Positions 26,201 through 34,259 of a DNA stretch of 38,669 nt are shown piece by piece. A program made the position numbers and the translations under genes. Numbering within the stretch: position 1 is the stretch's first letter; the number at the start of each line of letters is the position of its first letter. The notes under the pieces are model-generated. The model was not told the origin of the DNA. It saw only the letters and a program-made list of their open reading frames with translations, and did no database searches. The stretch is from Prosthecobacter sp. (GTDB lineage Bacteria > Verrucomicrobiota > Verrucomicrobiia > Verrucomicrobiales > Verrucomicrobiaceae): NCBI GenBank assembly GCA_030827515.1, contig JAUREI010000015.1:1-38669 (forward strand). The letters run 5' to 3'.

Positions 26201-26257
26201 GTGAACCGGAATCCGTCGGCCCCGACCCTGCTTGCCCTGCGACTTACGCTAGGGTAG
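26201..26257 (+). CDS. leuA leader peptide (leucine-rich attenuator peptide)
   Basis: A GTG-initiated 18-codon frame encodes MNRNPSAPTLLALRLTLG and stops at TAG (26255-26257). Five of its last nine codons are Leu (codons 10, 11, 13, 15, 17: CTG, CTT, CTG, CTT, CTA), and three are CTT or CTA, which look uncommon in this GC-rich DNA. It ends 113 bp before leuA. In leucine attenuators, ribosomes stalling at Leu codons when charged tRNA-Leu is scarce alter downstream RNA folding. GGAAGG at 26181-26186 is a distant possible ribosome-binding site. The function is inferred from position and codon content. Confidence 0.65.
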   Translation: MNRNPSAPTLLALRLTLG

Positions 26258-26336
26258 GCGGCCCGTGTTTCCTCGCCCTGCCCCGCCGCCACGTCGCGGC
26301 TCCCCCTTCCGGCTCCAGGAACCTTTTTCCTGGCCG
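26257..26336 (+). promoter_or_regulatory. Possible attenuator hairpins between the leader peptide and leuA
   Basis: GGCGGC (26257-26262, starting on the last base of the leader stop codon) can pair with GCCGCC (26285-26290). Downstream, CGG-ct-CCAGGAA (26310-26321) pairs with TTCCTGGCCG (26327-26336) around a CCTTT loop, a stem of 10 bp with a 2-nt bulge, followed by T-rich DNA without a strict T-run. The first stem's arm overlaps the leader stop, so ribosome position could decide whether it forms. Not proven. Confidence 0.45.
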
Positions 26337-26370
26337 AACGCCAAGTTTCACCTTTGTTCCCTTTCGTCCC

Positions 26371-28035
26371 ATGTTGAAGAATCCCGCCACGAAATACCGG
26401 CCCTTCCCGCCGGTCGATCTGCCCAACCGCCAATGGCCAACGCGCCATCTCACCCGGGCTCCGGCCTGGTGCAGCGTCGACCTCCGCGATGGCAACCAGG
26501 CTCTGGCCGTGCCGATGAACGTCTCGCAAAAGCTGGAGATGTTCGACGCCCTGGTGAAGTGCGGTTTCAAGGAAATCGAGGTTGGTTTCCCGGCCGCCTC
26601 GAACACGGAGTTCAGCTTCAACCGCCGCCTCATCGAGGAGAAACGCATCCCCGATGACGTGACGATCCAGTGCCTGGTGCAGGCGCGCGAGGACCTGATC
26701 GAGAAGACCGTGCAGTCGCTGCTGGGCGCCCGCCGGGTCATCATCCACATGTACAATTCGACCTCGCCGGCGCAGCGCAGATACGTCTTCGGCAAGTCGA
26801 AGGAAGAGATCATCGAGATCGCCGTCAAGGGCGCGCAGATGATCCGCGACCGCATTCACCGCCTGGAGGAGGGTGGCACCGAGGTTGTGCTGCAATACTC
26901 CCCCGAGAGCTTCAGCGCCACCGAGGTCGAATTCGCCAAGGAGATCAGCGAGGCGGTGATGGACGTCTGGCAGCCGACCCCGGAACGCAGGATGATCCTC
27001 AACCTGCCCGACACCGTCGAGGTGGCCATGCCCAACGTTTATGCCGACCAGATCGAGTGGATCTGCACGCACATCCGCAACCGCGACAGCCTGATCATCA
27101 GCCTGCACACCCACAACGACCGCGGCACCGGCACCGCCGCCACCGAGCTCGGCCTGCTGGCCGGCGCCGACCGCGTCGAGGGCACGCTGTTTGGCAACGG
27201 CGAGCGCACCGGCAACCTCGACATCGTCCAGGTGGCGATGAACCTGTACATGCACGGCATGGATCCCGGTCTGGACTTCTCCGACATGAACGGCCTGATC
27301 GCCATGTACGAGCGCACCACCGGCATGACCGTGCCGCCGCGCCAGCCCTACGCCGGCGAGCTTGTCTTCACCGCGTTCAGCGGCAGCCATCAGGACGCCA
27401 TCAAGAAGGGCCTGGCCGGCTACGAGACGCACCACGGCATCTGGGACGTGCCCTACCTGACAATCGACCCGCATGACATCAACCGCGAGTATCGCGAGGT
27501 CATCCGCGTCAACAGCCAGAGCGGCAAGGGCGGGGTCGCCTACCTGCTCGAGAGCGAGTTCGGCATCGAGTTGCCCAAGGACATGCAGCGCGAGTTCGGC
27601 CCGATCGCCAACGACATCGTCGACAACCTTGGCCGCGAAGTCACCGCCGCGGAGTTGAAGGCCATGTTCTGGAAGGAATACATCGAGCGGCGAACACCCT
27701 TCAGCCTGCACCACTTCCACGCCGACGGCGTCGACGGCGTCTTCACCTGCCGCTGCAGCCTCGTGCGTGACGGTCGTGAAATGGCGGTCACCGGCACCGG
27801 CAACGGCCCCATCGCCGCCTTCGTCAACGCCCTGGTCCGGGATGCCGGCGTGCCGGCCTTCGAGGTCAGCAGCTACCGCGAGCAAAGTCTCGGCGAAGGC
27901 ACCGAAGCAAGCGCCCTGGCCTGCATCCAGATCAAAAGCGGCGGCCGCCCGGTGTGGGGCGCCGGGGTCGACACCAACATCGAACTCGCCTCGATCCAGG
28001 CGGTGCTCAGTGCGGTGAATCGTGCCGGGTTTTGA
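26371..28035 (+). CDS. leuA: 2-isopropylmalate synthase (long LeuA type)
   Basis: A 554-residue enzyme condensing acetyl-CoA with 2-oxoisovalerate, the first step of leucine synthesis. The start and length match the long (actinobacterial/fungal) LeuA2 type: APAWCSVDLRDGNQAL carries the metal-binding Asp, GFKEIEVGFPAAS is present, and SLHTHNDRGTGTAATELGLL carries the metal-ligand His pair. FGNGERTGNLDIV is also canonical. The C-terminal ~130 residues (HHFHADGVDGVFTC ... GNGPIAAFVNALV) form the regulatory domain that binds leucine in the family. The ATG at 26371 is chosen. An in-frame ATG at 26194 would run through the leader region. Regulation by the leader peptide upstream and by Leu inhibition is likely. 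Confidence 0.95.
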   Translation: MLKNPATKYRPFPPVDLPNRQWPTRHLTRAPAWCSVDLRDGNQALAVPMNVSQKLEMFDALVKCGFKEIEVGFPAASNTEFSFNRRLIEEKRIPDDVTIQCLVQAREDLIEKTVQSLLGARRVIIHMYNSTSPAQRRYVFGKSKEEIIEIAVKGAQMIRDRIHRLEEGGTEVVLQYSPESFSATEVEFAKEISEAVMDVWQPTPERRMILNLPDTVEVAMPNVYADQIEWICTHIRNRDSLIISLHTHNDRGTGTAATELGLLAGADRVEGTLFGNGERTGNLDIVQVAMNLYMHGMDPGLDFSDMNGLIAMYERTTGMTVPPRQPYAGELVFTAFSGSHQDAIKKGLAGYETHHGIWDVPYLTIDPHDINREYREVIRVNSQSGKGGVAYLLESEFGIELPKDMQREFGPIANDIVDNLGREVTAAELKAMFWKEYIERRTPFSLHHFHADGVDGVFTCRCSLVRDGREMAVTGTGNGPIAAFVNALVRDAGVPAFEVSSYREQSLGEGTEASALACIQIKSGGRPVWGAGVDTNIELASIQAVLSAVNRAGF

Positions 28036-28150
28036 GATTGGCGAATCGGACTGCGCACCACCATCGGGTTCCGGCCGCGTGCCGCCGCCCGCGCGTTGGA
28101 CACGCCCTGCGCTTGCCGGCGGCCCAAAACCGCTGCATGCGTGGGGTTCC

Positions 28151-30742
28151 ATGCCCGCCCGCCGCCCCACCACCCGACGCCCCGTGAAAACCCGCTCCAC
28201 CGCCCTGGAGGCGCCGCCCCTGCAGGCGCAGGTGCGCACCCTGGCCAACGGCCTGGAAGTGCTGGTGCGCGAAGATCGCGAACACCCGCTGGTGAGCGTT
28301 CAGCTCTGGGTCAAGGCCGGCAGCCTGCACGAGGGGGAATGGACCGGTGCCGGCCTGGCGCACTGCCTGGAACACATGCTCTTCAAGGGCACCTGGAAGC
28401 GAAGCGCCGCCGAGATTTCCCAGCACATCCAGCAACTCGGCGGCTACGTGAACGCCTACACGACCTTCAACCGCACGGTCTATTACATCGACGGCCTCGC
28501 CGCCCATGCCGAGGACTATCTGGAGATCCTCGCCGACATGGCCCGGCACTCAAAGCTCGATGCCGCCGATCTGGAGAAGGAGCAGGAGGTCATCCGCCGC
28601 GAGATGGCCATGTATGACGACGACCCGGGATCGGTCGTCCAGGATCTGCTGCAAAGCACCGCCTTCCGCCAGCACCCGCTGCGCCAGCCGGTCATCGGTC
28701 ATCGCGCGGTCTTCGACCAGGTGCGCCAGCCCGACCTCGCCGCCTTCCATCGTCGGCAATACGTGCCGAACAACTGCTTTGTCGTCATCACCGGCGCCAT
28801 CGATCCGCAGGACGCCCTGGCCGCCGTCGAACGCCAGTTCGGTGAATGGCAGCGCGCGCCCTACGAAACGCCGCGACCGCCCGCTGAACCGGCCCAGCGC
28901 GGCCTCCGCGAGGCGCGCCGCAACTTCGCCACGGAACTGACACGCGTCATGCTCGGCTGGCAGGTTCCCGGTGAGGGTCACGAGGACAAGCCGGCCCTCG
29001 ACGTGCTTGCCTTCCTGCTCGGTGCCGGACGCAGCTCGCGCTTTTACCAGGAACTGCGCGAGAAACGGGGCATCGCCCACTGGGTCTGGGCCGGCACCTG
29101 GGGCGCCCAGGAATGCGGCCTGTTCGCCGCCGAGGCGGAATGCGATCCCAAGGACGAGGCCGCCTGCCGCGATGCCCTGCTCCAGGTAGTGGAACAGATG
29201 CGCCGTCGCGGCCCGGCCGCCGCCGAACTCGCCAAGGCCGTGCGCGCCACGGTCGGTGGCCAGTTGCGCAGCCTGAGCACGACCAAGGGCCAGGCCGCCT
29301 CCCTCGGCCATGGCTGGCTCGCCGCCGGCAGCCTGGAACACGCCCGCCACTATCTCGAAGCCGTGCGCGCGCTCACCCCGGCGCGCATCCGCGAAGTTGC
29401 CCAGCGCCACCTGACGCCCACCGGTCTGACCGCCGCGATCGTCGGTCCGGAGGTCGAAACCGCCGGTGCCTCGGCGGCGGCGGCCATCGGCGGCGGCGAC
29501 GTCGAACGCCATGTCCTGCCCAATGGCCTGACCCTGCTGGTACGCGAGAATCCACGCCTGCCGCTCGTCTCGATCCGCGCCGGCTTCCTTGCCGGAGTGC
29601 CCGCCGAGACCGAGGCAAATGCCGGAGTCACCCTGCTGTCCGCCGGCCTGCTGCTCAAGGGCACCAGGAAACGCCCGGCGGCACGCATCGCCGCCGAACT
29701 GGAAAACCTCGGCGGCAGCCTGCACTGCAGCGCCGATGCCCATCGCTATGTTCTCGGCGCCGACGTCATGCGCGGCGATGAATCGCTCGCCGTCGAACTG
29801 CTCGCCGACCTCGCCCGCCAGGCCACCCTGCCCGCCGCCGGCCTCGCCGAGGTGAAGAAACGCCAGTTGGCCGGCCTGCAGGAGGAACTGGAGGACCCGC
29901 TCACCGTCGCCCTGCGCCGCGCCCGCCGCGAAATCTTCGCCGGACTGCCCTTTGCGCGCACCGCCCTGGGCAGCGAAAAATCCATTCGTGCCGTTCAGGT
30001 GGCCGACTGCCGCGCCATGCTGCAAGCCTCACTGACCGGCGCCAACGGCGTCATCAGCATCGACGGCGACGTCCGCGCCGCGGACATTCGCCGGCTCGTG
30101 CAGGCCCACTTCGGCAAGCTGCCACGAGGCAGCCGCCGACCAGTGCACCTCCCGGTCGCCACCGTGAAAAAGGCCGCCGGCAAACCCGGTCGCTGGCGGC
30201 AGAGCCTCGACAAGGAGCAGGCCGTGCTGGTCATCGGTTTCCGCACGCCCGGACTGCACGATCCCGCCACCCAGGCCCTCACCCTGATCGACGAGGCCTG
30301 CAGTGACATGGGCAGCCGCCTGTTCAACCGCCTGCGCGAAGAACTCGGCCTGGCCTACTATGTCGGTGCCCAGCACTTTGGAGCGCTCGGCGCCGGCGCC
30401 TTCTACTTCTACATCGGCACCGATGCCGCCAAGCTCGATCTCGCCCGCGACGAGATGCTGCGCCAGATCGCCGACCTGGCCCGCCGCGGGCTCAGCGCCG
30501 CCGAGATCAACCGCGCCAAGACCGCCTGGAAATCCTCCTGGCTGCGCGCCCAGCAGGGCAACGCCGCGCGTGCCGACGCTCTCGGCTGGAACGAACTCAA
30601 CGGCCTCGGCCACGACCACTTCCAGAAACTGCCGGGCCTGATCGACGCCGTCAGCGCGGCGGACATCCGCGCGGCGGCGAAAACCTGGTTTGGCAAGGAC
30701 AAGGCCTTCCTGGTCGAGGTCGTGCCGGAGCCGGCCGCCTGA
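28151..30742 (+). CDS. M16 family metallopeptidase with two fused units
   Basis: An 863-residue protein made of two M16 repeats. The first carries the inverted zinc motif HCLEH (71-75), with the distal Glu in EQEVIRREM (about 151), and ends with a peptidase-family unit containing FYQELREKRGIAH. The second starts near HVLPNGLTLLVRENPRLPLV, lacks HxxEH (its region reads AGVTLLSAGLLLKGT) and has LFNRLREELGLAYYVG with the Arg and Tyr that complete the site in partner subunits. M16 proteins of this shape degrade peptides in a clamshell chamber. No signal peptide is seen; the basic, Thr/Pro-rich N-terminus looks cytosolic. The ATG at 28151 is the chosen start; GTG at 28184 is also possible. The gene lies 115 bp after leuA. 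Confidence 0.88.
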   Translation: MPARRPTTRRPVKTRSTALEAPPLQAQVRTLANGLEVLVREDREHPLVSVQLWVKAGSLHEGEWTGAGLAHCLEHMLFKGTWKRSAAEISQHIQQLGGYVNAYTTFNRTVYYIDGLAAHAEDYLEILADMARHSKLDAADLEKEQEVIRREMAMYDDDPGSVVQDLLQSTAFRQHPLRQPVIGHRAVFDQVRQPDLAAFHRRQYVPNNCFVVITGAIDPQDALAAVERQFGEWQRAPYETPRPPAEPAQRGLREARRNFATELTRVMLGWQVPGEGHEDKPALDVLAFLLGAGRSSRFYQELREKRGIAHWVWAGTWGAQECGLFAAEAECDPKDEAACRDALLQVVEQMRRRGPAAAELAKAVRATVGGQLRSLSTTKGQAASLGHGWLAAGSLEHARHYLEAVRALTPARIREVAQRHLTPTGLTAAIVGPEVETAGASAAAAIGGGDVERHVLPNGLTLLVRENPRLPLVSIRAGFLAGVPAETEANAGVTLLSAGLLLKGTRKRPAARIAAELENLGGSLHCSADAHRYVLGADVMRGDESLAVELLADLARQATLPAAGLAEVKKRQLAGLQEELEDPLTVALRRARREIFAGLPFARTALGSEKSIRAVQVADCRAMLQASLTGANGVISIDGDVRAADIRRLVQAHFGKLPRGSRRPVHLPVATVKKAAGKPGRWRQSLDKEQAVLVIGFRTPGLHDPATQALTLIDEACSDMGSRLFNRLREELGLAYYVGAQHFGALGAGAFYFYIGTDAAKLDLARDEMLRQIADLARRGLSAAEINRAKTAWKSSWLRAQQGNAARADALGWNELNGLGHDHFQKLPGLIDAVSAADIRAAAKTWFGKDKAFLVEVVPEPAA

Positions 30743-30752
30743 CGCGGCCGGC
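30730..30752. terminator. Strong hairpin overlapping the M16 stop codon
   Basis: GCCGGCCGC (30730-30738) and GCGGCCGGC (30744-30752) form a perfect 9-bp stem around CTGAC, which contains the M16 TGA stop. It sits between the convergent M16 and ccoP stops (30742 and 30761). No T-run follows, so it may block readthrough only weakly or protect the mRNA 3' end. Confidence 0.55.
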
Positions 30753-30760
30753 GAGTTCCG

Positions 30761-31360
30761 TCACGGCGCCGCCTTGAGCGGCGAATCGGCGGCGAGCGTG
30801 AAAGCCTCGCCCTTCTTGTGGTGGCTGAGCAGAAAGGCGGTCACCTCGACGACGCGCTGGATGCCCAGTTGCGGCTCCCAGGGCGGCATGCCCTTGGTCA
30901 GATCCGGTGCGCCCTTGCGAACGATCTTGAGTATCTGGGTCGGGCTGGCGCCGTGCTTCCATTCGGTGTCATTGAGCGGAAGGCCGGGCAGTTTGGCACC
31001 GGCGAGATGTGCGCTCAGGTCCGGGGCATGGCAGGCGACGCAGGTGGTGCTGTAGGTGGCCTTGCCGGCATCGACGACCTTGGGGTCGAGCGACATCGCC
31101 CAGAGCTTGTCGTCGTCGAGCGCGGCCAGTTCCTTGTTGCGGTGTTCCTCGACGGCGGCGATGGCCTTCTGGATCGTTTCGACGTCGGAATCACCGCGAC
31201 CCAGCTGATAATAGGCGACCCAGGCGATGACGAACCACACGATGGTGATGTACCAGGTGAAGAGCCACCAGTTCGGCAGTTTCTGGTCGTATTCCTGGAT
31301 GCCATCATAGACGTGCTCTCGCAGGACGGGACCGTTGTCGGGTTGGTTTTTGGCGGACAT
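30761..31360 (-). CDS. ccoP: cbb3-type cytochrome c oxidase subunit CcoP, monoheme
   Basis: A 199-residue inner-membrane-anchored cytochrome c. HVYDGIQEYDQKLPNWWLFTWY precedes a membrane helix at about 33-51, the classic CcoP start. One heme c motif, CVACH (107-111), is followed by a Met in GMPPW (about 158) as the likely sixth ligand. Usual CcoP has two CxxCH motifs; only one is present. The N-terminal half of the soluble part (55-100) is helical (ETIQKAIAAVEEHRNKELAAL). It is the last gene of the oxidase operon, ending 18 bp from the convergent M16 gene. It passes electrons to CcoO. Confidence 0.92.
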   Translation of the reverse strand: MSAKNQPDNGPVLREHVYDGIQEYDQKLPNWWLFTWYITIVWFVIAWVAYYQLGRGDSDVETIQKAIAAVEEHRNKELAALDDDKLWAMSLDPKVVDAGKATYSTTCVACHAPDLSAHLAGAKLPGLPLNDTEWKHGASPTQILKIVRKGAPDLTKGMPPWEPQLGIQRVVEVTAFLLSHHKKGEAFTLAADSPLKAAP

Positions 31361-31390
31361 GGCCTTCAGTTCAGACTTTTCACGTTTCCC

Positions 31391-31549
31391 TCATTCCTCC
31401 TCGAGCGGCAGGCGCGCCATGTGGTCGGCGCGTTCGCGACGCAGGGTGAAGGCGCGGACCACAAAGGAGAGGAAGACCAGCGCGGTGACGCCGAAGGCCA
31501 GGTAGGGCACCCAGTCGGCCCAGTTTTCGTACAGGACGCGTTTGTACAT
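31391..31549 (-). CDS. ccoQ: CcoQ/FixQ-like small subunit of cbb3 oxidase
   Basis: A 52-residue protein, from an ATG at 31549, with one membrane helix at about 14-33 (WVPYLAFGVTALVFLSFVVR). The C-terminal tail LRRERADHMARLPLEEE contains the LPL-acidic ending of FixQ/CcoQ. CcoQ stabilises CcoP in the cbb3 complex. It lies between the CcoNO fusion and ccoP, with 12 bp before it and 30 bp after. No ribosome-binding site is obvious. It is too short to be flagged by many gene callers. Confidence 0.8.
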   Translation of the reverse strand: MYKRVLYENWADWVPYLAFGVTALVFLSFVVRAFTLRRERADHMARLPLEEE

Positions 31550-31561
31550 CGGCGGGAGGAC

Positions 31562-33946
31562 TCAGGGGTTCTGACTGACGGTTTTGCGATGACTGTCCGG
31601 CAGGGCCGGCTGCAGCGGGAAGGGCACGCCATGCGGCGTGAGCTTGCGCTCGACCTCGGGGGTGTCGAACTTGCCGAGCTTCTGGAGGTAGGCGATGAGG
31701 GCGACGATCTGGGTGTCGGGCGCGGCCACCTTGCCCTGGGCCTTGAGTTCCTCGGCGATCTTCACCGCCTGCTCGAGCGCCTGCATCTTGATCTCGTCGG
31801 CGGTCATGGCCGGGTAGGGCACGCCAAGCCGGGTCATGACGGCGATCTTCCTGAGCAGGCTCTTCTGGTCGAACTTGTCCGTGAACAGGTGCGGGTAGGA
31901 GGGCATGTTCGAGCCGACCGAGGTCGAGCGCGGCTCCATCATGTGGTCGTAGTGCCAGCTGTGCGGGTATTTGCCGCCAAGGCGGGCGAGGTCGGGCCCG
32001 GTGCGCTTCGAACCCCACTGGAAGGGATGATCGTAGATGCTCTCGCCCAGCCGGGAGTAGTCGCCATAGCGAAGCACATCCGGCAGCATTGTGCGGATCA
32101 TCTGACTGTGGCAGTTGTAGCAGCCCTCGCTGACGTAGAGGTCGCGGCCGGCGAGCTCGAGCGGTGTGTAGACCTGCTGGATGCGATCCTCGACATTCTT
32201 GGCGCGGTTGACGGTGACCGTCGGAATGATCTGGATGAGGCCGCCGAGGGCAACGGCGACGAAGGTCAGGACGGTGAACGGCAGCCAGTTGTTGAGCAGG
32301 CTGTCATACCATCCCGACCAGCGGCCATGGCCCTCGCGAAACTTTTTCACCGCGATGACACTGAAGAAACCGGCGCAGAGCAAGGCGGCGATGTCGGCCC
32401 CGGGGGGCAGGAACAGCCAGGCGAGCACCAGGAACAGGCCGGCGAACATGTAGGCGACCGGATCGTTGAGGAAGGTCTCCCTCATGCCCATCGTGTCCTT
32501 GGCACCGCGGTCGATGACGGCGACCTCGCGCGACTCCTCGACCGGCTTGCCCTTGCGCATGGTCATCCATAGGTTCAACGCCATGAGCAGGAAGCCGGCA
32601 AGATAAAGGGTGCCGCCAATGATGCGGAATCCCATCATGGCGCGGATCGAGATGAGGGTTTCGATGAAGTTCGGATACACCAGCGCCGTGCCCTGGGCGT
32701 TGGTGGCGTTGAGCATCAGGCCCTGCATGATGCCGGACACCCACATGGAGGCGACGTAGATCAGGATGCCGATGGTGGCGATCCAGAAGTGGAAGTTGGC
32801 CCAGGCCACCGAGTGCAGGCGAGAGCCATAAAGCTTCGGCGTCAGCCAGTAGAACAGACCGGCCGCCATCAGGCCGTTCCAGCCGAGCGCGCCGGCGTGG
32901 ACATGGCCGATGGTCCAGTCGGAGTAGTGCGACAGGGCGTTCACCGCGCGGATCGACAGCAGCGGCCCCTCAAAGGTCGACATGCCGTAGAAGGTGACGG
33001 CGGCGATGTAGAACTTCACGACCGGGTCGGTGCGCAGCTTGTCCCAAGCGCCGCGCAGGGTCAGCAGGCCGTTGAGCATGCCCCCCCAGCTCGGAGCCCA
33101 AAGCATCAGGCTGAAGAACATGCCGAGCATCTGCAGCCACTTCGGCAGGGCGGTGTTGAGCAGGTGGTGCGGACCGGCCCAGATGTAGATGAAGACGAGC
33201 GACCAGAAGTGGACGATGGACAGCCGGTAGGAATAGACCGGGCGCTCGACCGCCTTCGGCAGGAAGTAATACATGATGCCAAGGATCGGCGTCGTCAGGA
33301 AGAAGGCGACGGCGTTGTGGCCGTACCACCACTGGACAAGGGCGTTCTGCACGCCGGCGAAGAGGGTGTAGCTGTGGGTCCAGGAGGTCGGGATCGACAG
33401 GTGGTTGACGATGTACAGCATCGCCACGGTGATGATGGTGGCGATGTAGAACCAGAGCGCCACATAGAGGGAGGGCTCGTTGCGCTTGGCCAGGGTCCAG
33501 AAGAAGTTCACCGCAAAGACCCCCCAAATGAGGGCGACGGCGACGTTGATCGGCCAAATCAGCTCGGCGTATTCCTGGCCGCGGGTCAGGCCGAGCGGCA
33601 GGGTCACCGCGGCGGCAACGATGATCAACTGCCAGCCCCAAAAGTGGACGTTGCTTAGGAAGTCCGAGGCCATGCGCGCCTTGCACAGGCGCTGTGCCGA
33701 GTAATAGACGCCGGCGAACATCATGTTGCCGACGAAGGCGAAGATGACCGCGTTGGTGTGGAGCGGACGCAGTCGGCCAAAACTCAGCCAGGAGGCGAGG
33801 TTGAGCTCGTGGAAGTTGAGCTGCAGGGCGATGAACACTCCCGCCAGCATGCCGACGGCCCCCCAGAGGATGGAGGCCAGCATGAAACGGCGGACGGTGC
33901 GGTCGTCAAAGGTGATGACGGTCTTGGCGGCGGGGGCGGAGGTCAT
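31562..33946 (-). CDS. ccoNO: Fused CcoN-CcoO subunit of cbb3-type cytochrome c oxidase
   Basis: A 794-residue protein. Residues 1-~480 are the catalytic heme-copper subunit CcoN: a heme b His at 63 (PLHTN), a CuB His at 210 (YGHNAVAF), the CuB pair 260-261 (AGPHHL), and heme ligands at 348 and 350 (GHVHAG). Two extra membrane segments lie around 498-535. CcoO follows from ~545: a membrane anchor (FTVLTFVAVALGG) and the heme c site CYNCH (609-613), with DVLRYGDYSRLGE and GSKRTGPDLARLGG typical of CcoO. The fusion reduces O2 with high affinity and pumps protons. No stop or frameshift separates the halves. The start at 33946 is chosen; the frame is open to 34090. Confidence 0.95.
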   Translation of the reverse strand: MTSAPAAKTVITFDDRTVRRFMLASILWGAVGMLAGVFIALQLNFHELNLASWLSFGRLRPLHTNAVIFAFVGNMMFAGVYYSAQRLCKARMASDFLSNVHFWGWQLIIVAAAVTLPLGLTRGQEYAELIWPINVAVALIWGVFAVNFFWTLAKRNEPSLYVALWFYIATIITVAMLYIVNHLSIPTSWTHSYTLFAGVQNALVQWWYGHNAVAFFLTTPILGIMYYFLPKAVERPVYSYRLSIVHFWSLVFIYIWAGPHHLLNTALPKWLQMLGMFFSLMLWAPSWGGMLNGLLTLRGAWDKLRTDPVVKFYIAAVTFYGMSTFEGPLLSIRAVNALSHYSDWTIGHVHAGALGWNGLMAAGLFYWLTPKLYGSRLHSVAWANFHFWIATIGILIYVASMWVSGIMQGLMLNATNAQGTALVYPNFIETLISIRAMMGFRIIGGTLYLAGFLLMALNLWMTMRKGKPVEESREVAVIDRGAKDTMGMRETFLNDPVAYMFAGLFLVLAWLFLPPGADIAALLCAGFFSVIAVKKFREGHGRWSGWYDSLLNNWLPFTVLTFVAVALGGLIQIIPTVTVNRAKNVEDRIQQVYTPLELAGRDLYVSEGCYNCHSQMIRTMLPDVLRYGDYSRLGESIYDHPFQWGSKRTGPDLARLGGKYPHSWHYDHMMEPRSTSVGSNMPSYPHLFTDKFDQKSLLRKIAVMTRLGVPYPAMTADEIKMQALEQAVKIAEELKAQGKVAAPDTQIVALIAYLQKLGKFDTPEVERKLTPHGVPFPLQPALPDSHRKTVSQNP

Positions 33947-33968
33947 GAGGGAGCGGGAGGCGGGCTTC

Positions 33969-34130
33969 TCAGCGGCCGGTGGAGTCGTGGCCCGGATCGG
34001 TGTCGAGGGGCAGGAGCGCCATCTGTTCGACGGAGCGCCGCTGGCGCTGCGAGCGTTCGGCGAAGAACAACACGGCGAACAGCACGGCAAAGGCCAGGCT
34101 CATGAAGATGGTGACGGCGAAAACTTCCAT
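33969..34130 (-). CDS. Second CcoQ/FixQ-like small membrane protein
   Basis: A 53-residue protein starting at an ATG at 34130: one membrane helix (about 4-26, AVTIFMSLAFAVLFAVLFF) and a cytoplasmic tail ERSQRQRRSVEQMALLPLDT, whose R-R-x(4)-M-x-x-L-P-L-acid pattern matches the tail of the other CcoQ-like protein at 31391-31549. It lies 22 bp upstream of ccoNO and is probably the first gene of the oxidase operon. It lacks the glycine/GQFDD features usual in CcoS, so a CcoS label is less likely. It diverges from the hydrolase at 34260 across 129 bp. Function is inferred from context. Confidence 0.62.
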   Translation of the reverse strand: MEVFAVTIFMSLAFAVLFAVLFFAERSQRQRRSVEQMALLPLDTDPGHDSTGR

Positions 34131-34259
34131 GCGACGCCAACAAAGCGCCTGCAAACCCAACGGCGCCATCCACCCCTTGCTCAAGGCTGCCCGAATCTTG
34201 CTTTCGGCGGCAAAAAACGCTGCACATCGTCGCTGCCACCGCGTTATTCTTCCCTTCTC

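Noticed and set aside
26194-26370. An in-frame upstream ATG that would extend LeuA by 59 residues
   Set aside because: The extension overlaps the leader peptide frame, lacks LeuA-like sequence, and the start at 26371 matches family length.
26188-28248. A 686-codon minus-strand frame antisense to leuA
   Set aside because: leuA is unambiguous on the plus strand. The antisense frame is Ala/Gly/Val-rich without domain motifs.
34131-34259. A possible FNR-type site (CCTTGCTCAAGG) before the cbb3 operon
   Set aside because: It lacks the TTGAT-N4-ATCAA pattern; the half-sites do not match, so oxygen control cannot be claimed from it.
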